NCBI RefSeq assembly: GCF_023370775.1 | Contig: NZ_JAMCCQ010000001.1 | Location: 1,054,001 to 1,118,000 of the forward strand | Length of the DNA stretch: 64,000 nt | Direction of reading: 5' to 3' | DNA from: Marivita sp. GX14005 | GTDB taxonomy: Bacteria > Pseudomonadota > Alphaproteobacteria > Rhodobacterales > Rhodobacteraceae | Shown here: in pieces, positions 9,713-17,696 of the stretch | Position numbering within the stretch: the first letter of the stretch is position 1 | Layout: every line of letters begins with the position of its first letter | Position numbers and translations under genes: made by a program | Notes under the pieces: generated by a model | Told to the model about the DNA's origin: nothing | The model's database searches: none | The model's input: the letters and a program-made list of their open reading frames with translations, nothing else

Positions 9713-10438
9713 ATGCGTTGGCTTCTCGTTCTGGCTTTCACCTTGGTCGCGGCCTGCGACGTGACCACCGTGCCCGCACCGTCGCCCAGCCAGCGCCCCC
9801 AAGTCGAAACACGCCCGGCGATGTCAGAGCGTGAGGCGCGAGATCGCGCCGGGATCGCGGCGCGGCAGTTCGTTTCCGTGGTCAAGACGGTCGAGCCGGT
9901 GGCCGAGCGGGAATGCAGACGCCTGGCGCCGCGGGCGAATTGCGATTTCCAGATCGTCGTCGATGACCGGATGGGCCAGGCTCCCAACGCGTTCCAGACG
10001 ATCGACCGCCGGGGCCGTCCGATCCTCGCGTTCAATCTCGCGCTGATCGCTTCGGTCGATAATGCCGACGAACTGGCCTTCGTCATGGGGCACGAGGCGG
10101 CTCATCATGTTCTCGGCCACCTGCGCAGAACACAGCAGAATGCGGCCGTCGGCGCGGTGATCCTGTCCGGTCTGGCCGCTCTTGGTGGCGGCGACGCCGG
10201 AACCGTACAATCGGCCGAGCAGATTGGCGCGACGCTTGGCGCCCGGACCTATTCGAAGGGTTTCGAACTCGATGCAGACCGTCTGGGCACCATCATCACC
10301 GAACGCGCTGGATACAACGCCGTGCGCGGAGCGCAGTTCTTCAACCGCATCCCCGATCCGGGAAACCGCTTCCTTGGCACCCATCCGCCCAATTCGGCGC
10401 GCATGGACATCGTACGGCGCACCGCTGCGCAGCTTTGA
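9713..10438 (+). CDS. M48 family metalloprotease, lipoprotein
   Basis: This 241-residue protein starts with a lipoprotein signal peptide (hydrophobic L-L-V-L-A-F-T-L-V-A-A then Cys, a lipobox at about residues 13-16), so it should be membrane anchored facing the periplasm. The zinc protease motif H-E-A-A-H is at about residue 126, within F-V-M-G-H-E-A-A-H-H-V-L-G-H-L, and the downstream E-L-D-A-D supplies the third zinc ligand. This matches M48-type peptidases (HtpX/BepA/Oma1 relatives) used in outer-membrane or envelope quality control. The ATG at 9713 has AAGGA upstream; the frame opens earlier without a signal peptide. Confidence 0.92.
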   Translation: MRWLLVLAFTLVAACDVTTVPAPSPSQRPQVETRPAMSEREARDRAGIAARQFVSVVKTVEPVAERECRRLAPRANCDFQIVVDDRMGQAPNAFQTIDRRGRPILAFNLALIASVDNADELAFVMGHEAAHHVLGHLRRTQQNAAVGAVILSGLAALGGGDAGTVQSAEQIGATLGARTYSKGFELDADRLGTIITERAGYNAVRGAQFFNRIPDPGNRFLGTHPPNSARMDIVRRTAAQL

Positions 10439-10516
10439 TGCCCCGGGTTGACTTGCATCAAGGATGCGCAGGCCCTCTGTCCCTACGCTTGGACCATCAA
10501 GAAAGGGAGAGAGGGT

Positions 10517-10765
10517 ATGTTCAACGCAACAAGACGCGCAACGCATACGGCGTTGGTGCTAGGCATGGCGGATCGGCAGGGCATTGATCTTGAGGAGAAG
10601 ATCCTGCGCGCCGAGATGTCCGAAAACGAGCTTGAACGCGCGGTGGCGCGATGCGTCGGCTGTACGCGCCCGGACGACTGCAAGGCGAGTCTCGCACAGG
10701 AAAGCACGGGCTTGCCGCCCTACTGCAGAAACTCGATGCTTTTCGATGCGCTGTCGGCCGAATGA
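10517..10765 (+). CDS. DUF6455 family protein, first copy
   Basis: This 82-residue cysteine-containing protein has a conserved C-x2-C-x5-C arrangement near residue 47 and a fourth Cys in a C-R-N motif near residue 71. The pattern is shared with the gene immediately downstream and fits the DUF6455 family of Rhodobacterales. The four cysteines suggest binding of a metal or iron-sulfur cluster, which is an inference. The ATG at 10517 follows GAGAGAGG. The gene precedes its paralogue by 22 bp. Confidence 0.75.
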   Translation: MFNATRRATHTALVLGMADRQGIDLEEKILRAEMSENELERAVARCVGCTRPDDCKASLAQESTGLPPYCRNSMLFDALSAE

Positions 10766-10787
10766 AAGCTTGAGAGGAAGAAAAACG

Positions 10788-11054
10788 ATGCTGGACAGAC
10801 CGATGGGCGATCCCGAATTACATTTCTGGCTGACCCGCAGCGTCGCCAGAACGATGGGGATCAGCCTGTCCGAGGCGATGGCCGCCGGTCAGTTGACGGC
10901 GCAGGATTACGCGCAGATGGTCACGTCATGTCGCGGATGTCCGCTCGTTGCGACGTGCCAACATTGGCTCGGCGCGCAGACCGGAGGCGCAAGAAGCGCA
11001 CCGGAAGGATGTCGCAACGCATCGACTCTGGAAAAACTGGCGCGCCGCCACTGA
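10788..11054 (+). CDS. DUF6455 family protein, second copy
   Basis: This 88-residue paralogue of the preceding gene keeps the C-x2-C-x5-C motif (C-R-G-C-P-L-V-A-T-C) and the later C-R-N. It begins at ATG 10788 with GAGAGGAAG upstream. The pair probably forms a two-gene operon, expressed after a gap of about 78 bp from the M48 gene. Function unknown. Confidence 0.75.
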   Translation: MLDRPMGDPELHFWLTRSVARTMGISLSEAMAAGQLTAQDYAQMVTSCRGCPLVATCQHWLGAQTGGARSAPEGCRNASTLEKLARRH

Positions 11055-11069
11055 CCGCGCGCCCGGATA

Positions 11070-12050
11070 TCAGGCGCGAAGGTTCTTGGCGCTTTTCTTG
11101 ATATCGGAATACTGCCCGGAAGGGCGGAAGCGCCAAAGATATTCCGGCAGAACCGTTTCAAGCGCTGTCGGCGTGATGCCGAGATCGGCGAGTGTCTTGC
11201 AGCGTCCGCTCACCACGTTGTCGTTCCGCAGGTTCTTCACCTGATCACGAGTGATCGCACCGGGAATCAGTCCGAAACTGATCTTGTTCAGAAGATCGAA
11301 TCCGGCTCCCATGACCGACGCGATGGGAAACGGGATGTTCATGACAAGCCGCCGCCGCCGGATCACATCCAGCATCTCATGCATCAACTCGCGGAATGTC
11401 TGGATCTCCGGGCCGCCCAGTTCATAGATGCCCGGGGCCGCTTTGCCATTGACTGCCATCTGCGCGGCCTTGGCCACATCATCGACGTAAACCGGCTGAA
11501 ACTTCGTGTTCGCGCCGACGACAGGCAATACGGGGCCGAACCGCGTCATACCGGCGAAGCGGTTGAAGAACTCGTCCTCAGGGCCGAACACGATAGAGGG
11601 GCGAAGGATCACCGCATCCGGCATGTGATCGCGCACCGCCTGCTCGCCAAGCGACTTGGTGCGTTGATAATCGCTTTTCCCATCGGCATCCGCACCAATG
11701 GCCGAAACATGCACCATCCGTTCGATGCCAAGCTCCGATGCGATCCGCGCGACACGCTCGGCTCCATCGACCTGAATTGAATCGAACGTGTTTTTCCCGG
11801 ATTCCGCCAATAGCCCGACGCAATTCACGACGGCATCCGCGCCGAGCATCGCGGCCCGGACGCTGTCATCGTCGCGGATGTTGCTGAAGATCGGCTCGAC
11901 CTGCCCGACTACGCCGTAGGGCCGTACGAACAATGCCTCGTTCGGACGCCTGACAGCCACCCGCACCCGCCAACCGTCCTTGGCCATACGCCTTGCGATA
12001 TAGCGCCCCACAAACCCCGAGCCGCCGAAAATTGTGACGAGTTTGGACAT
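11070..12050 (-). CDS. Complex I NDUFA9-like NAD(P)-binding protein (atypical SDR)
   Basis: This 326-residue protein has an N-terminal Rossmann fold (V-T-I-F-G-G-S-G-F-V-G-R-Y-I-A at residues 4-18), the extended/atypical SDR core through about residue 220, and the V-H-V-S-A-I-G-A-D motif. It resembles the NDUFA9 accessory-subunit family found in alphaproteobacteria and mitochondria; in bacteria these can also act as NAD(P)H-dependent reductases. The ATG at 12050 is the fold start and the reading frame opens 39 codons earlier without conservation. It is transcribed away from tRNA-Leu. Confidence 0.87.
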   Translation of the reverse strand: MSKLVTIFGGSGFVGRYIARRMAKDGWRVRVAVRRPNEALFVRPYGVVGQVEPIFSNIRDDDSVRAAMLGADAVVNCVGLLAESGKNTFDSIQVDGAERVARIASELGIERMVHVSAIGADADGKSDYQRTKSLGEQAVRDHMPDAVILRPSIVFGPEDEFFNRFAGMTRFGPVLPVVGANTKFQPVYVDDVAKAAQMAVNGKAAPGIYELGGPEIQTFRELMHEMLDVIRRRRLVMNIPFPIASVMGAGFDLLNKISFGLIPGAITRDQVKNLRNDNVVSGRCKTLADLGITPTALETVLPEYLWRFRPSGQYSDIKKSAKNLRA

Positions 12051-12154
12051 GCTGTGCTCCTGGTCAGACCTTGTGCGACCTCTATCCGGCGCGTTCGACA
12101 GGGGCAAGATGCCCGATTGCCGCAAAGGCGGCTTCGGCGCTGCGAAAAAGCCCG

Positions 12155-12182
12155 TTGACACCTCCAAGCCCCCGGATTAAAC
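12155..12182 (+). promoter_or_regulatory. Putative promoter of tRNA-Leu
   Basis: A perfect TTGACA (12155-12160) is followed after 16 bp by TTAAAC (12177-12182), about 18 bp upstream of the mature tRNA 5' end. The spacing and position fit a sigma-70 promoter for the tRNA gene. Confidence 0.5.
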
Positions 12183-12199
12183 GCCAGCCCACGACACCT

Positions 12200-12286
<87 letters not shown>

Positions 12287-12320
12287 TTTTCTTCGCACCG
12301 AATACGCTCTGCATTTCGCT

Positions 12321-13226
12321 TCAGGTATGACCGTAAAGCACGGGCTCGCGAAGTCCGATGCACTTGCCGGCCGCGCCCAAATGCAATGCGCCTCGGATAA
12401 GCCACAGGTTTCTTTGTGATCGATCGAAGGCGTGGAGCGCGGACATTCCTCCGCAATAGATTGCCTTCGCACTGGCTCCCGCCAGAAGTGCAATACGCGT
12501 GCGCATGGGTTTCGAAGAGGTAAGCACCTCGGCGCGTGCATGGCTTTGACCGGCCCGCAGCTTTCGTCTGAGCAACCAGCGCAGCGAAAGTCGGTCGAAC
12601 TCGACCCTTTCGAAAACCAGGGCGTCCTCCGCGAAACGCAGAACGCCGCCGCGGCTGTGGACCTGGCGGAAAAGAACGGTGTCCTCACCGCCTGACCGTC
12701 CCAGAGCCGTGTCGAAGCGAAGCCCCCGAACCGCGGGCGAGGCCAAGCGGATCAGCACATTCGCCGAACACCCGGTTTTGAGCGCGGCGCGCATGGCGGG
12801 TGCCTTTGTCGAATGATAATCCCCGTCAACGAGCCAATGATCGGCCTGATCCGGGTAGATCGCACGCGCCGGGCCGAACACGACATCTGCGCCGGTTGAA
12901 TATGCGGCGGAATAGAGGCGCGCCAGCCATTGCCGCGATACCGTCTCGTCATCGTCCAGAAACGCGAGGAAATCACCTTGCGCCGCATCGAGACCGGCAT
13001 TTCGAGCGATCGAGATGTTGCGCGCCGGTGCGTGAATGTAGGTGACGGGAAACGGCAGAGCAAAGCCTTTCGCCAGCGATTTGGCCGATGGCGTATCGTC
13101 ATTGTCGACGATCAAGAGGCGAACGGCGGTACCTCCGGGGATGTCGATCTCGCGAAGCGATGCAAGCGTGTCTGCCAATCCAGGCCGGCGGAAGGTGCAA
13201 ATGCAGATGTCGATCGCGGCGCTCAT
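12321..13226 (-). CDS. Glycosyltransferase family 2
   Basis: This 301-residue GT-A fold enzyme begins I-D-I-C-I-C-T-F-R-R-P, with V-D-N-D-D-T-P for nucleotide binding, then A-R-N-A-G-L-D-A-A and F-L-D-D-D-E-T-V, which supplies the divalent-metal DxD-like acidic motif, and S-G-G-E-D-T as the probable catalytic acid region. Cytosolic transfer of a sugar from a nucleotide-sugar donor is expected; donor and acceptor cannot be read from sequence. Its start overlaps the stop of the upstream GT2 gene by 4 bp (ATGA), so the two are co-translated. It is the outermost gene of the polysaccharide locus, next to tRNA-Leu. Confidence 0.9.
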   Translation of the reverse strand: MSAAIDICICTFRRPGLADTLASLREIDIPGGTAVRLLIVDNDDTPSAKSLAKGFALPFPVTYIHAPARNISIARNAGLDAAQGDFLAFLDDDETVSRQWLARLYSAAYSTGADVVFGPARAIYPDQADHWLVDGDYHSTKAPAMRAALKTGCSANVLIRLASPAVRGLRFDTALGRSGGEDTVLFRQVHSRGGVLRFAEDALVFERVEFDRLSLRWLLRRKLRAGQSHARAEVLTSSKPMRTRIALLAGASAKAIYCGGMSALHAFDRSQRNLWLIRGALHLGAAGKCIGLREPVLYGHT

Positions 13227-14152
13227 CTGGCATATTCCCGCCTCTGGCCTCCGAAAAGACCGGAAATGACACCCGCCCCCCGCGCGATGAGAGCGATACC
13301 GTCACCAAGACCCGCGCGCCCGCGAACAAGCGCGCGAGGAAGTTGAACGACCCCAAGGCCAATCATGACCATGCCGCGCATCGTGCAATACAGCCCCGCG
13401 AAACCTGTGGATTTGCGCAGCAGCACAACATTCGCGCGGGTGATTCCGTAGCGGTATTGCCGCAGGGTCGCCCATTTCCACGTCAGCCGGTTTTTCTTCT
13501 GTATCTCGTAAACGATGGCTTTCGATGCGAAACGTCCCGTTCCGCCAGCGGCAACCAGATCGGCGAAGAACAGCGTGTCGGATCCGCCGTCGAAGCGGAG
13601 TTGCGGATCAAAACGGCAACCGGCACGAGCGACAAAAGCCAGATCGATCAGGACATTGTTTGTCCAGCTTTCAGAACGGTGGCTGAAGTTGGAAAACTCC
13701 TTTTGGCGAAAGAACCCGCTACGTAGCCACCAGCCATCGCGCGTATCCTCGACCGTCATCAATAGCGGACCTTGCACGAAGGCGGCCCTTGTTTGCAAAG
13801 CGACATTCACCAGTTCGTTGAGCCATTGCGGATCGACCGTCTCGTCGTCGTCCACGAAGGCAAGATAGCCTCCATCGCCCGCTTCGGCGAGCGCGCGGTT
13901 TCGTGCGAAGGGGATACCGGGCTGCGTTTCATGCACATAATGCACGGGGCAAGGCGCGCTATTTCGAAACCTGTCGACCACAGGCTGGGCGGATTTGCGA
14001 ATGTCGTTATCCACGACGATCACGCGGGGTGCGATCCGGTCGTCGATCTCCAGCCCGCGAATCGATGACAGAAGGAGTTCGAGGTCCGTCTGTCTCGCGT
14101 AGGTGCAGATCGCGATGGCAACATCAATTTGGGGAAGCTGCGAATTTCGCAT
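13223..14152 (-). CDS. Glycosyltransferase family 2 with C-terminal hydrophobic region
   Basis: This protein of about 309 residues has GT2 motifs: A-I-C-T-Y-A-R-Q near the N terminus, V-V-D-N-D, A-R-N-R-A-L-A-E-A, F-V-D-D-D-E-T-V and G-G-S-D-T-L-F-F. The last 80 residues are hydrophobic and end in G-V-I-S-G-L-F-G-G. It is a clear paralogue of the gene at 27274-28182 over the whole length, including the W-T-N-N-V-L-I-D-L segment and this tail. Start uncertain: ATG 14152 is chosen because it immediately precedes the fold, though its ribosome-binding site is weak; the frame opens at 14221. Overlaps the next GT2 by 4 bp. Confidence 0.87.
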   Translation of the reverse strand: MRNSQLPQIDVAIAICTYARQTDLELLLSSIRGLEIDDRIAPRVIVVDNDIRKSAQPVVDRFRNSAPCPVHYVHETQPGIPFARNRALAEAGDGGYLAFVDDDETVDPQWLNELVNVALQTRAAFVQGPLLMTVEDTRDGWWLRSGFFRQKEFSNFSHRSESWTNNVLIDLAFVARAGCRFDPQLRFDGGSDTLFFADLVAAGGTGRFASKAIVYEIQKKNRLTWKWATLRQYRYGITRANVVLLRKSTGFAGLYCTMRGMVMIGLGVVQLPRALVRGRAGLGDGIALIARGAGVISGLFGGQRREYAR

Positions 14153-14494
14153 CGTAGGAAAGCCCGGAGTAATTGCCGAAAACAAACAGCGAAAATGCAG
14201 AAAGCCTTTAGAAAACAACAACCGAACCGACGCTGGAGCCGGTGGCCTCTGCTAATACAGGGTGTCGAAACAAAAATAACTTCTGGACGAATGTTTGACG
14301 CAGAAGCCCTGCCTGTCAAGTTTTTGCGTGAAACGAGCATGAAGCGGGCCGGGATACGCTCATTCGGAAAACCGTTTGAACGGGGCGTTGCGCGGCAAAA
14401 ACCTTGATTAGACGCGCGCAATGCGGCAGCGTATTCGCACCACTATATTTGAAGACCAAATTTTATTCGCACGTTTTGTGCCAGAGAGATTGTG
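14153..14494. other. Divergent intergenic region between GT2 and the arabinose operon
   Basis: This stretch of about 340 bp separates the leftward GT2 pair from the rightward HAD-UbiA operon and is noticeably A/T-richer than its flanks near 14260-14290 and 14440-14470. It must hold promoters for both directions, but I see no convincing -35/-10 pair, repeat or small gene. About 70 bp at its left could be coding if the GT2 starts at 14221. Confidence 0.5.
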
Positions 14495-15946
14495 ATGGAT
14501 GATGCACGGTATTTCGAGTCCGTCTCCAAACAGACGACGCTGGTCGTCGATCTTGACGGGAGTTTGATCCGAACGGATTTGCTTTATGAGACCTTTTGGG
14601 CCGCGATATCAAAGCGGTGGCTGAACGTTTTTCCAGCTCTGGGGGCCGTGTTTCGCGGACGGGCTGTGCTCAAGCGGCGTCTGTCCGAGCTGGGGGAAAT
14701 CGACGTTTCCGCGCTTCCCTACAACTCGGGTGTCCTGAAATACGTTGCCGAATGGCATGCACAGGGAGGGCGGACGGCACTCGTTTCGGCGTCGGATCAG
14801 CGCCTGGTGTCCCGCGTCGCGGACCATCTGGGCATTTTCGACGATGCAATCGGTTCGGACGGAAGATCGAATCTCAAGGGCGCAACGAAAGCCGCCCGGC
14901 TGAACGCGGTCTACGGCGATGCCGGCTATGCCTATATCGGTGATTCCAGAGCGGATCTTGCTGTCTGGAAGGATGCCAGCGAAGCCTTGACAGTTGGAAT
15001 CGCACCGAGCCTTGAAAAGCGCGTGAGGCAGGTTTCGCAAGAGGCCACCACGCTCAGCCCGCATGAGGCACGTCTGCCGCATGTCATCCGGGCCATGCGA
15101 CCGCATCAATGGCTCAAGAACGTGCTGGTTTTCCTGCCGCTTCTCGCGGCGCACCAATTCGATTTCGTTACACTGAGCCTTGCGCTCGCAACCTTCATAG
15201 CGTTCAGCCTCATCGCTTCCTCGGTTTACCTGCTGAACGATCTTCTCGATCTGGCTGCGGACCGGGCCCACCCACGCAAGCGGATGCGTCCCTTTGCGAG
15301 CGGCGATCTGCCGTTGTCTTGGGGATCGGTCCTCGCGCCGGGCCTACTGCTGGCCGGTTTCGCGATCGCGGTTGCCATAAGCCCCATGCTGGCTGCGGTT
15401 CTGGCGTTCTACTACCTAGCGACCACGGTTTATTCGTTTTTGCTCAAGCGGAAGCTGATCGTGGATATCTGTGCGCTCGCCGGGCTTTACACCTTGCGGA
15501 TCATCGCCGGTGCGGTGGCAACGGGCATCCCGTTGTCTGTGTGGCTTCTCGCGTTCTCGACCTTCTTTTTCTTCTCCCTCGCGGCCATGAAACGTCAGGC
15601 GGAATTAGCAGCGTCTTCCCATTCCAAAAGCACGATCATCGCCGGGCGGGATTACAAGACAACCGACCTACCCATCGTGGCGAATATGTCCGTGGCGTCG
15701 GGCTATGTCTCGGTTCTGGTCATGGCGCTTTATCTCAACACGCCGGATGTCGAACGCCTCTACTCCTATCCCGCCTCGCTTTGGGGGATTTGCCTCGTGC
15801 TGCTCTATTGGCTGAGCCGGATGGTCATGATCACGCATCGCGGATGGATGCATGACGATCCCGTGGTCTTCGCCGCGCGCGACTACATCTCGATCATCTG
15901 TGCCGGACTGATCCTCGTCTTCGCGCTGGGAGGCGTTTTGCTATGA
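14495..15946 (+). CDS. HAD-UbiA fusion: polyprenyl-phosphate phosphoribosyltransferase with candidate phosphatase domain
   Basis: This 483-residue two-domain protein has a HAD phosphatase-like domain at residues 13-175, with D-L-D-G-S (nucleophile Asp19, acid Asp21), V-S-A-S-D motif II and G-D-S-R-A-D motif IV. Residues 195-483 form a UbiA-type membrane domain with about eight helices, the first Asp motif N-D-x-x-D-x-x-x-D at 248-256 and the second loop D-I-C-A-L-A-G-L-Y-T-L-R-I-I-A-G. The UbiA part resembles Rv3806c, which transfers 5-phosphoribose from PRPP to decaprenyl phosphate in the cytoplasmic membrane. The HAD part could remove the 5-phosphate; that role is inferred. The ATG at 14495 follows AGAGAG; a GTG 3 bp earlier is possible. 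First gene of a four-gene overlapping operon. Confidence 0.85.
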   Translation: MDDARYFESVSKQTTLVVDLDGSLIRTDLLYETFWAAISKRWLNVFPALGAVFRGRAVLKRRLSELGEIDVSALPYNSGVLKYVAEWHAQGGRTALVSASDQRLVSRVADHLGIFDDAIGSDGRSNLKGATKAARLNAVYGDAGYAYIGDSRADLAVWKDASEALTVGIAPSLEKRVRQVSQEATTLSPHEARLPHVIRAMRPHQWLKNVLVFLPLLAAHQFDFVTLSLALATFIAFSLIASSVYLLNDLLDLAADRAHPRKRMRPFASGDLPLSWGSVLAPGLLLAGFAIAVAISPMLAAVLAFYYLATTVYSFLLKRKLIVDICALAGLYTLRIIAGAVATGIPLSVWLLAFSTFFFFSLAAMKRQAELAASSHSKSTIIAGRDYKTTDLPIVANMSVASGYVSVLVMALYLNTPDVERLYSYPASLWGICLVLLYWLSRMVMITHRGWMHDDPVVFAARDYISIICAGLILVFALGGVLL

Positions 15947-16365
15947 CCCGCACGACGCTCGTGACGCGTTATGTCGCCTTCGCGATTCTGGCAACGCTTC
16001 TCAATCTGGCGGTGCAGCGCATGGTTCTGAGTGTGGACGGCGGCGCGGTCGGCTTCGCGGCTGCGGTGGGGCTTGGCACGTTGGCGGGTCTGGCGTTGAA
16101 ATACGCGTTGGACAAGCGCTGGATCTTTGGCGATCTGTCCCGTGGCGTCGCAGCGCATGGCCGCAAATTCTCGATGTATACGGCAATGGGTGTCATAACC
16201 ACGGCGATCTTCTGGGGAACGGAAACGGCGTTCTGGGTGGTCTGGAAAACCGACGGGATGCGCGAACTTGGCGCGGTTCTCGGGCTCGCGGCGGGATACG
16301 TTATAAAATACCGGCTGGACCGCCGCTTCGTGTTTCCCCGGCCGGGGATCGGGCGGCTCGCATGA
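15943..16365 (+). CDS. GtrA family membrane protein
   Basis: This 140-residue protein has four predicted transmembrane helices, spread over about residues 7-132, and the GtrA signature of paired K-Y-x-L-D-K-R-W-x-F and K-Y-R-L-D-R-R-F-V-F segments after helices 2 and 4. GtrA proteins act with polyprenyl-linked sugars in the membrane. In mycobacteria the GtrA protein Rv3789 is encoded beside DprE1/DprE2 and has been linked to arabinan assembly, either as a flippase or as an anchor. Here it overlaps the HAD-UbiA and DprE1-like genes by 4 bp on each side, which argues for the same pathway. Confidence 0.88.
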   Translation: MTRTTLVTRYVAFAILATLLNLAVQRMVLSVDGGAVGFAAAVGLGTLAGLALKYALDKRWIFGDLSRGVAAHGRKFSMYTAMGVITTAIFWGTETAFWVVWKTDGMRELGAVLGLAAGYVIKYRLDRRFVFPRPGIGRLA

Positions 16366-17696
16366 CGCCCTCGGTCGCGCTGTCCGGTTGGGGCCGGTTC
16401 CCGACATGCTGGACAAGGCTCGCCGCGCCGCGCGGCCCGACGGATGTGAAAGCCGAGCTTTCTCCCGGCGGCGTGATCGCGCGGGGCGGCGGGCGCGCCT
16501 ATGGCGACAGCGCGATTGGAAGCTCCCGAACGCTCGACATGGGGCGAATGAACCGGATGCTCGCCTTCGATTACGAGACTGGCACTCTTGTGGCGGAGGC
16601 CGGCGTGCGGCTGTCCGAGATCATCGATGTGTTCCTGCCCCGCGGATTCTTCCCGTTCGTCACGCCCGGCACCAAGTTCGTCTCGCTCGGCGGTGCGATT
16701 GCGGCGGATGTGCATGGCAAGAACCACCACAAGGACGGCTCGTTCGGCGCGTTTGTCGAGTGGATCGACGTGATGGGCGCGGATGGAGAGGTCACGCGCG
16801 CCGGTCCGCGCGACAACGGCGCGCTCTTCGAATGGACACTCGGGGGGATGGGGCTTACCGGAATCATCCTGCGTGCGGCGATCCGGCTGCGGCCGGTTGA
16901 AACCGCTTGGATCAAACAGCAAACCCTCGTGGCACCGGATCTCGATGCAGCGCTTGATGCGTTCGAGCGCGCGGATGAGGCAACCTATTCGGTGGCCTGG
17001 ATCGACTGCCTCGCCTCGGGCAAGGAATTGGGTCGCTCCCTGATCCTGCTGGGGGAACATGCCTCGGCCGAAGATTTGCCGCCGGAGCAGCGCGCGCACC
17101 CGTTCCGTACGGCCCCGAGGCGCAAACGGACCGTTCCTTTCGATGCGCCCAGGTTCACGCTCAACCGCCATACCGTTCGCGCGTTCAACGCCGCCTATTG
17201 GCGCAACGGGTCGAAACGCGAAGGAGAGGCGCTCGTGGATTGGGACAGTTACTTCTACCCGCTCGATGCCATTCTGGGGTGGAACCGGATCTACGGCCGG
17301 CGCGGGTTCGTGCAGTTCCAATGTGTTTTGCCGCTCGACCGGGCGCGTGACGGGCTCGAACGGCTCCTTCTGGAGACGTCGCAGGCAGGACAAGGCTCGT
17401 TTCTTGCGGTGCTGAAACGGCTTGGGCCCGAACGGGGCGGTTTGTCGTTTCCGATGTCGGGATACACGCTGGCGCTCGATTTCCCGGTCAACCGACGCGC
17501 GCTTGCCCTGATCGAAAGGCTGGAGTCCATCGCGATCGAACATGGCGGGAGGTTCTATCTCGCGAAGGACGCGCTGCTCGGCGCGCGCAGCCTGCACGAG
17601 GCTGATCCTCGGGCTGGCCTATTCCGGCAGATGCGTTCGGAACGCGGCATGAACGGGGTGTTCGGGTCACGGCAATCCGACAGGTTGCTGCTATGA
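16362..17696 (+). CDS. DprE1-like FAD-binding oxidoreductase (decaprenylphosphoryl-ribose 2'-oxidase)
   Basis: This 444-residue FAD-binding PCMH-fold oxidase has a flavin-binding R-G-G-G-R-A-Y-G-D-S-A near residue 45 and T-P-G-T-K-F-V-S-L-G-G-A-I-A-A-D-V-H-G-K-N-H-H near 103. The C-terminal region aligns with mycobacterial DprE1: L-S-F-P-M-S-G-Y-T-L-A-L-D-F-P, then Y-L-A-K-D with Lys402 at the catalytic lysine position. DprE1 oxidises decaprenylphosphoryl-ribose to the 2'-keto intermediate. The position of the mycobacterial Cys387, targeted by benzothiazinones, is Ala371 here by my manual alignment. It overlaps GtrA and the DprE2-like gene by 4 bp each. Substrate is inferred from operon content. 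Confidence 0.88.
   Translation: MTPSVALSGWGRFPTCWTRLAAPRGPTDVKAELSPGGVIARGGGRAYGDSAIGSSRTLDMGRMNRMLAFDYETGTLVAEAGVRLSEIIDVFLPRGFFPFVTPGTKFVSLGGAIAADVHGKNHHKDGSFGAFVEWIDVMGADGEVTRAGPRDNGALFEWTLGGMGLTGIILRAAIRLRPVETAWIKQQTLVAPDLDAALDAFERADEATYSVAWIDCLASGKELGRSLILLGEHASAEDLPPEQRAHPFRTAPRRKRTVPFDAPRFTLNRHTVRAFNAAYWRNGSKREGEALVDWDSYFYPLDAILGWNRIYGRRGFVQFQCVLPLDRARDGLERLLLETSQAGQGSFLAVLKRLGPERGGLSFPMSGYTLALDFPVNRRALALIERLESIAIEHGGRFYLAKDALLGARSLHEADPRAGLFRQMRSERGMNGVFGSRQSDRLLL

Noticed and set aside
15969-17597. Open frame of about 540 codons on the minus strand opposite GtrA and the DprE1-like gene
   Set aside because: The plus-strand genes are recognisable families with coupled overlaps; the antisense product is basic and unstructured.
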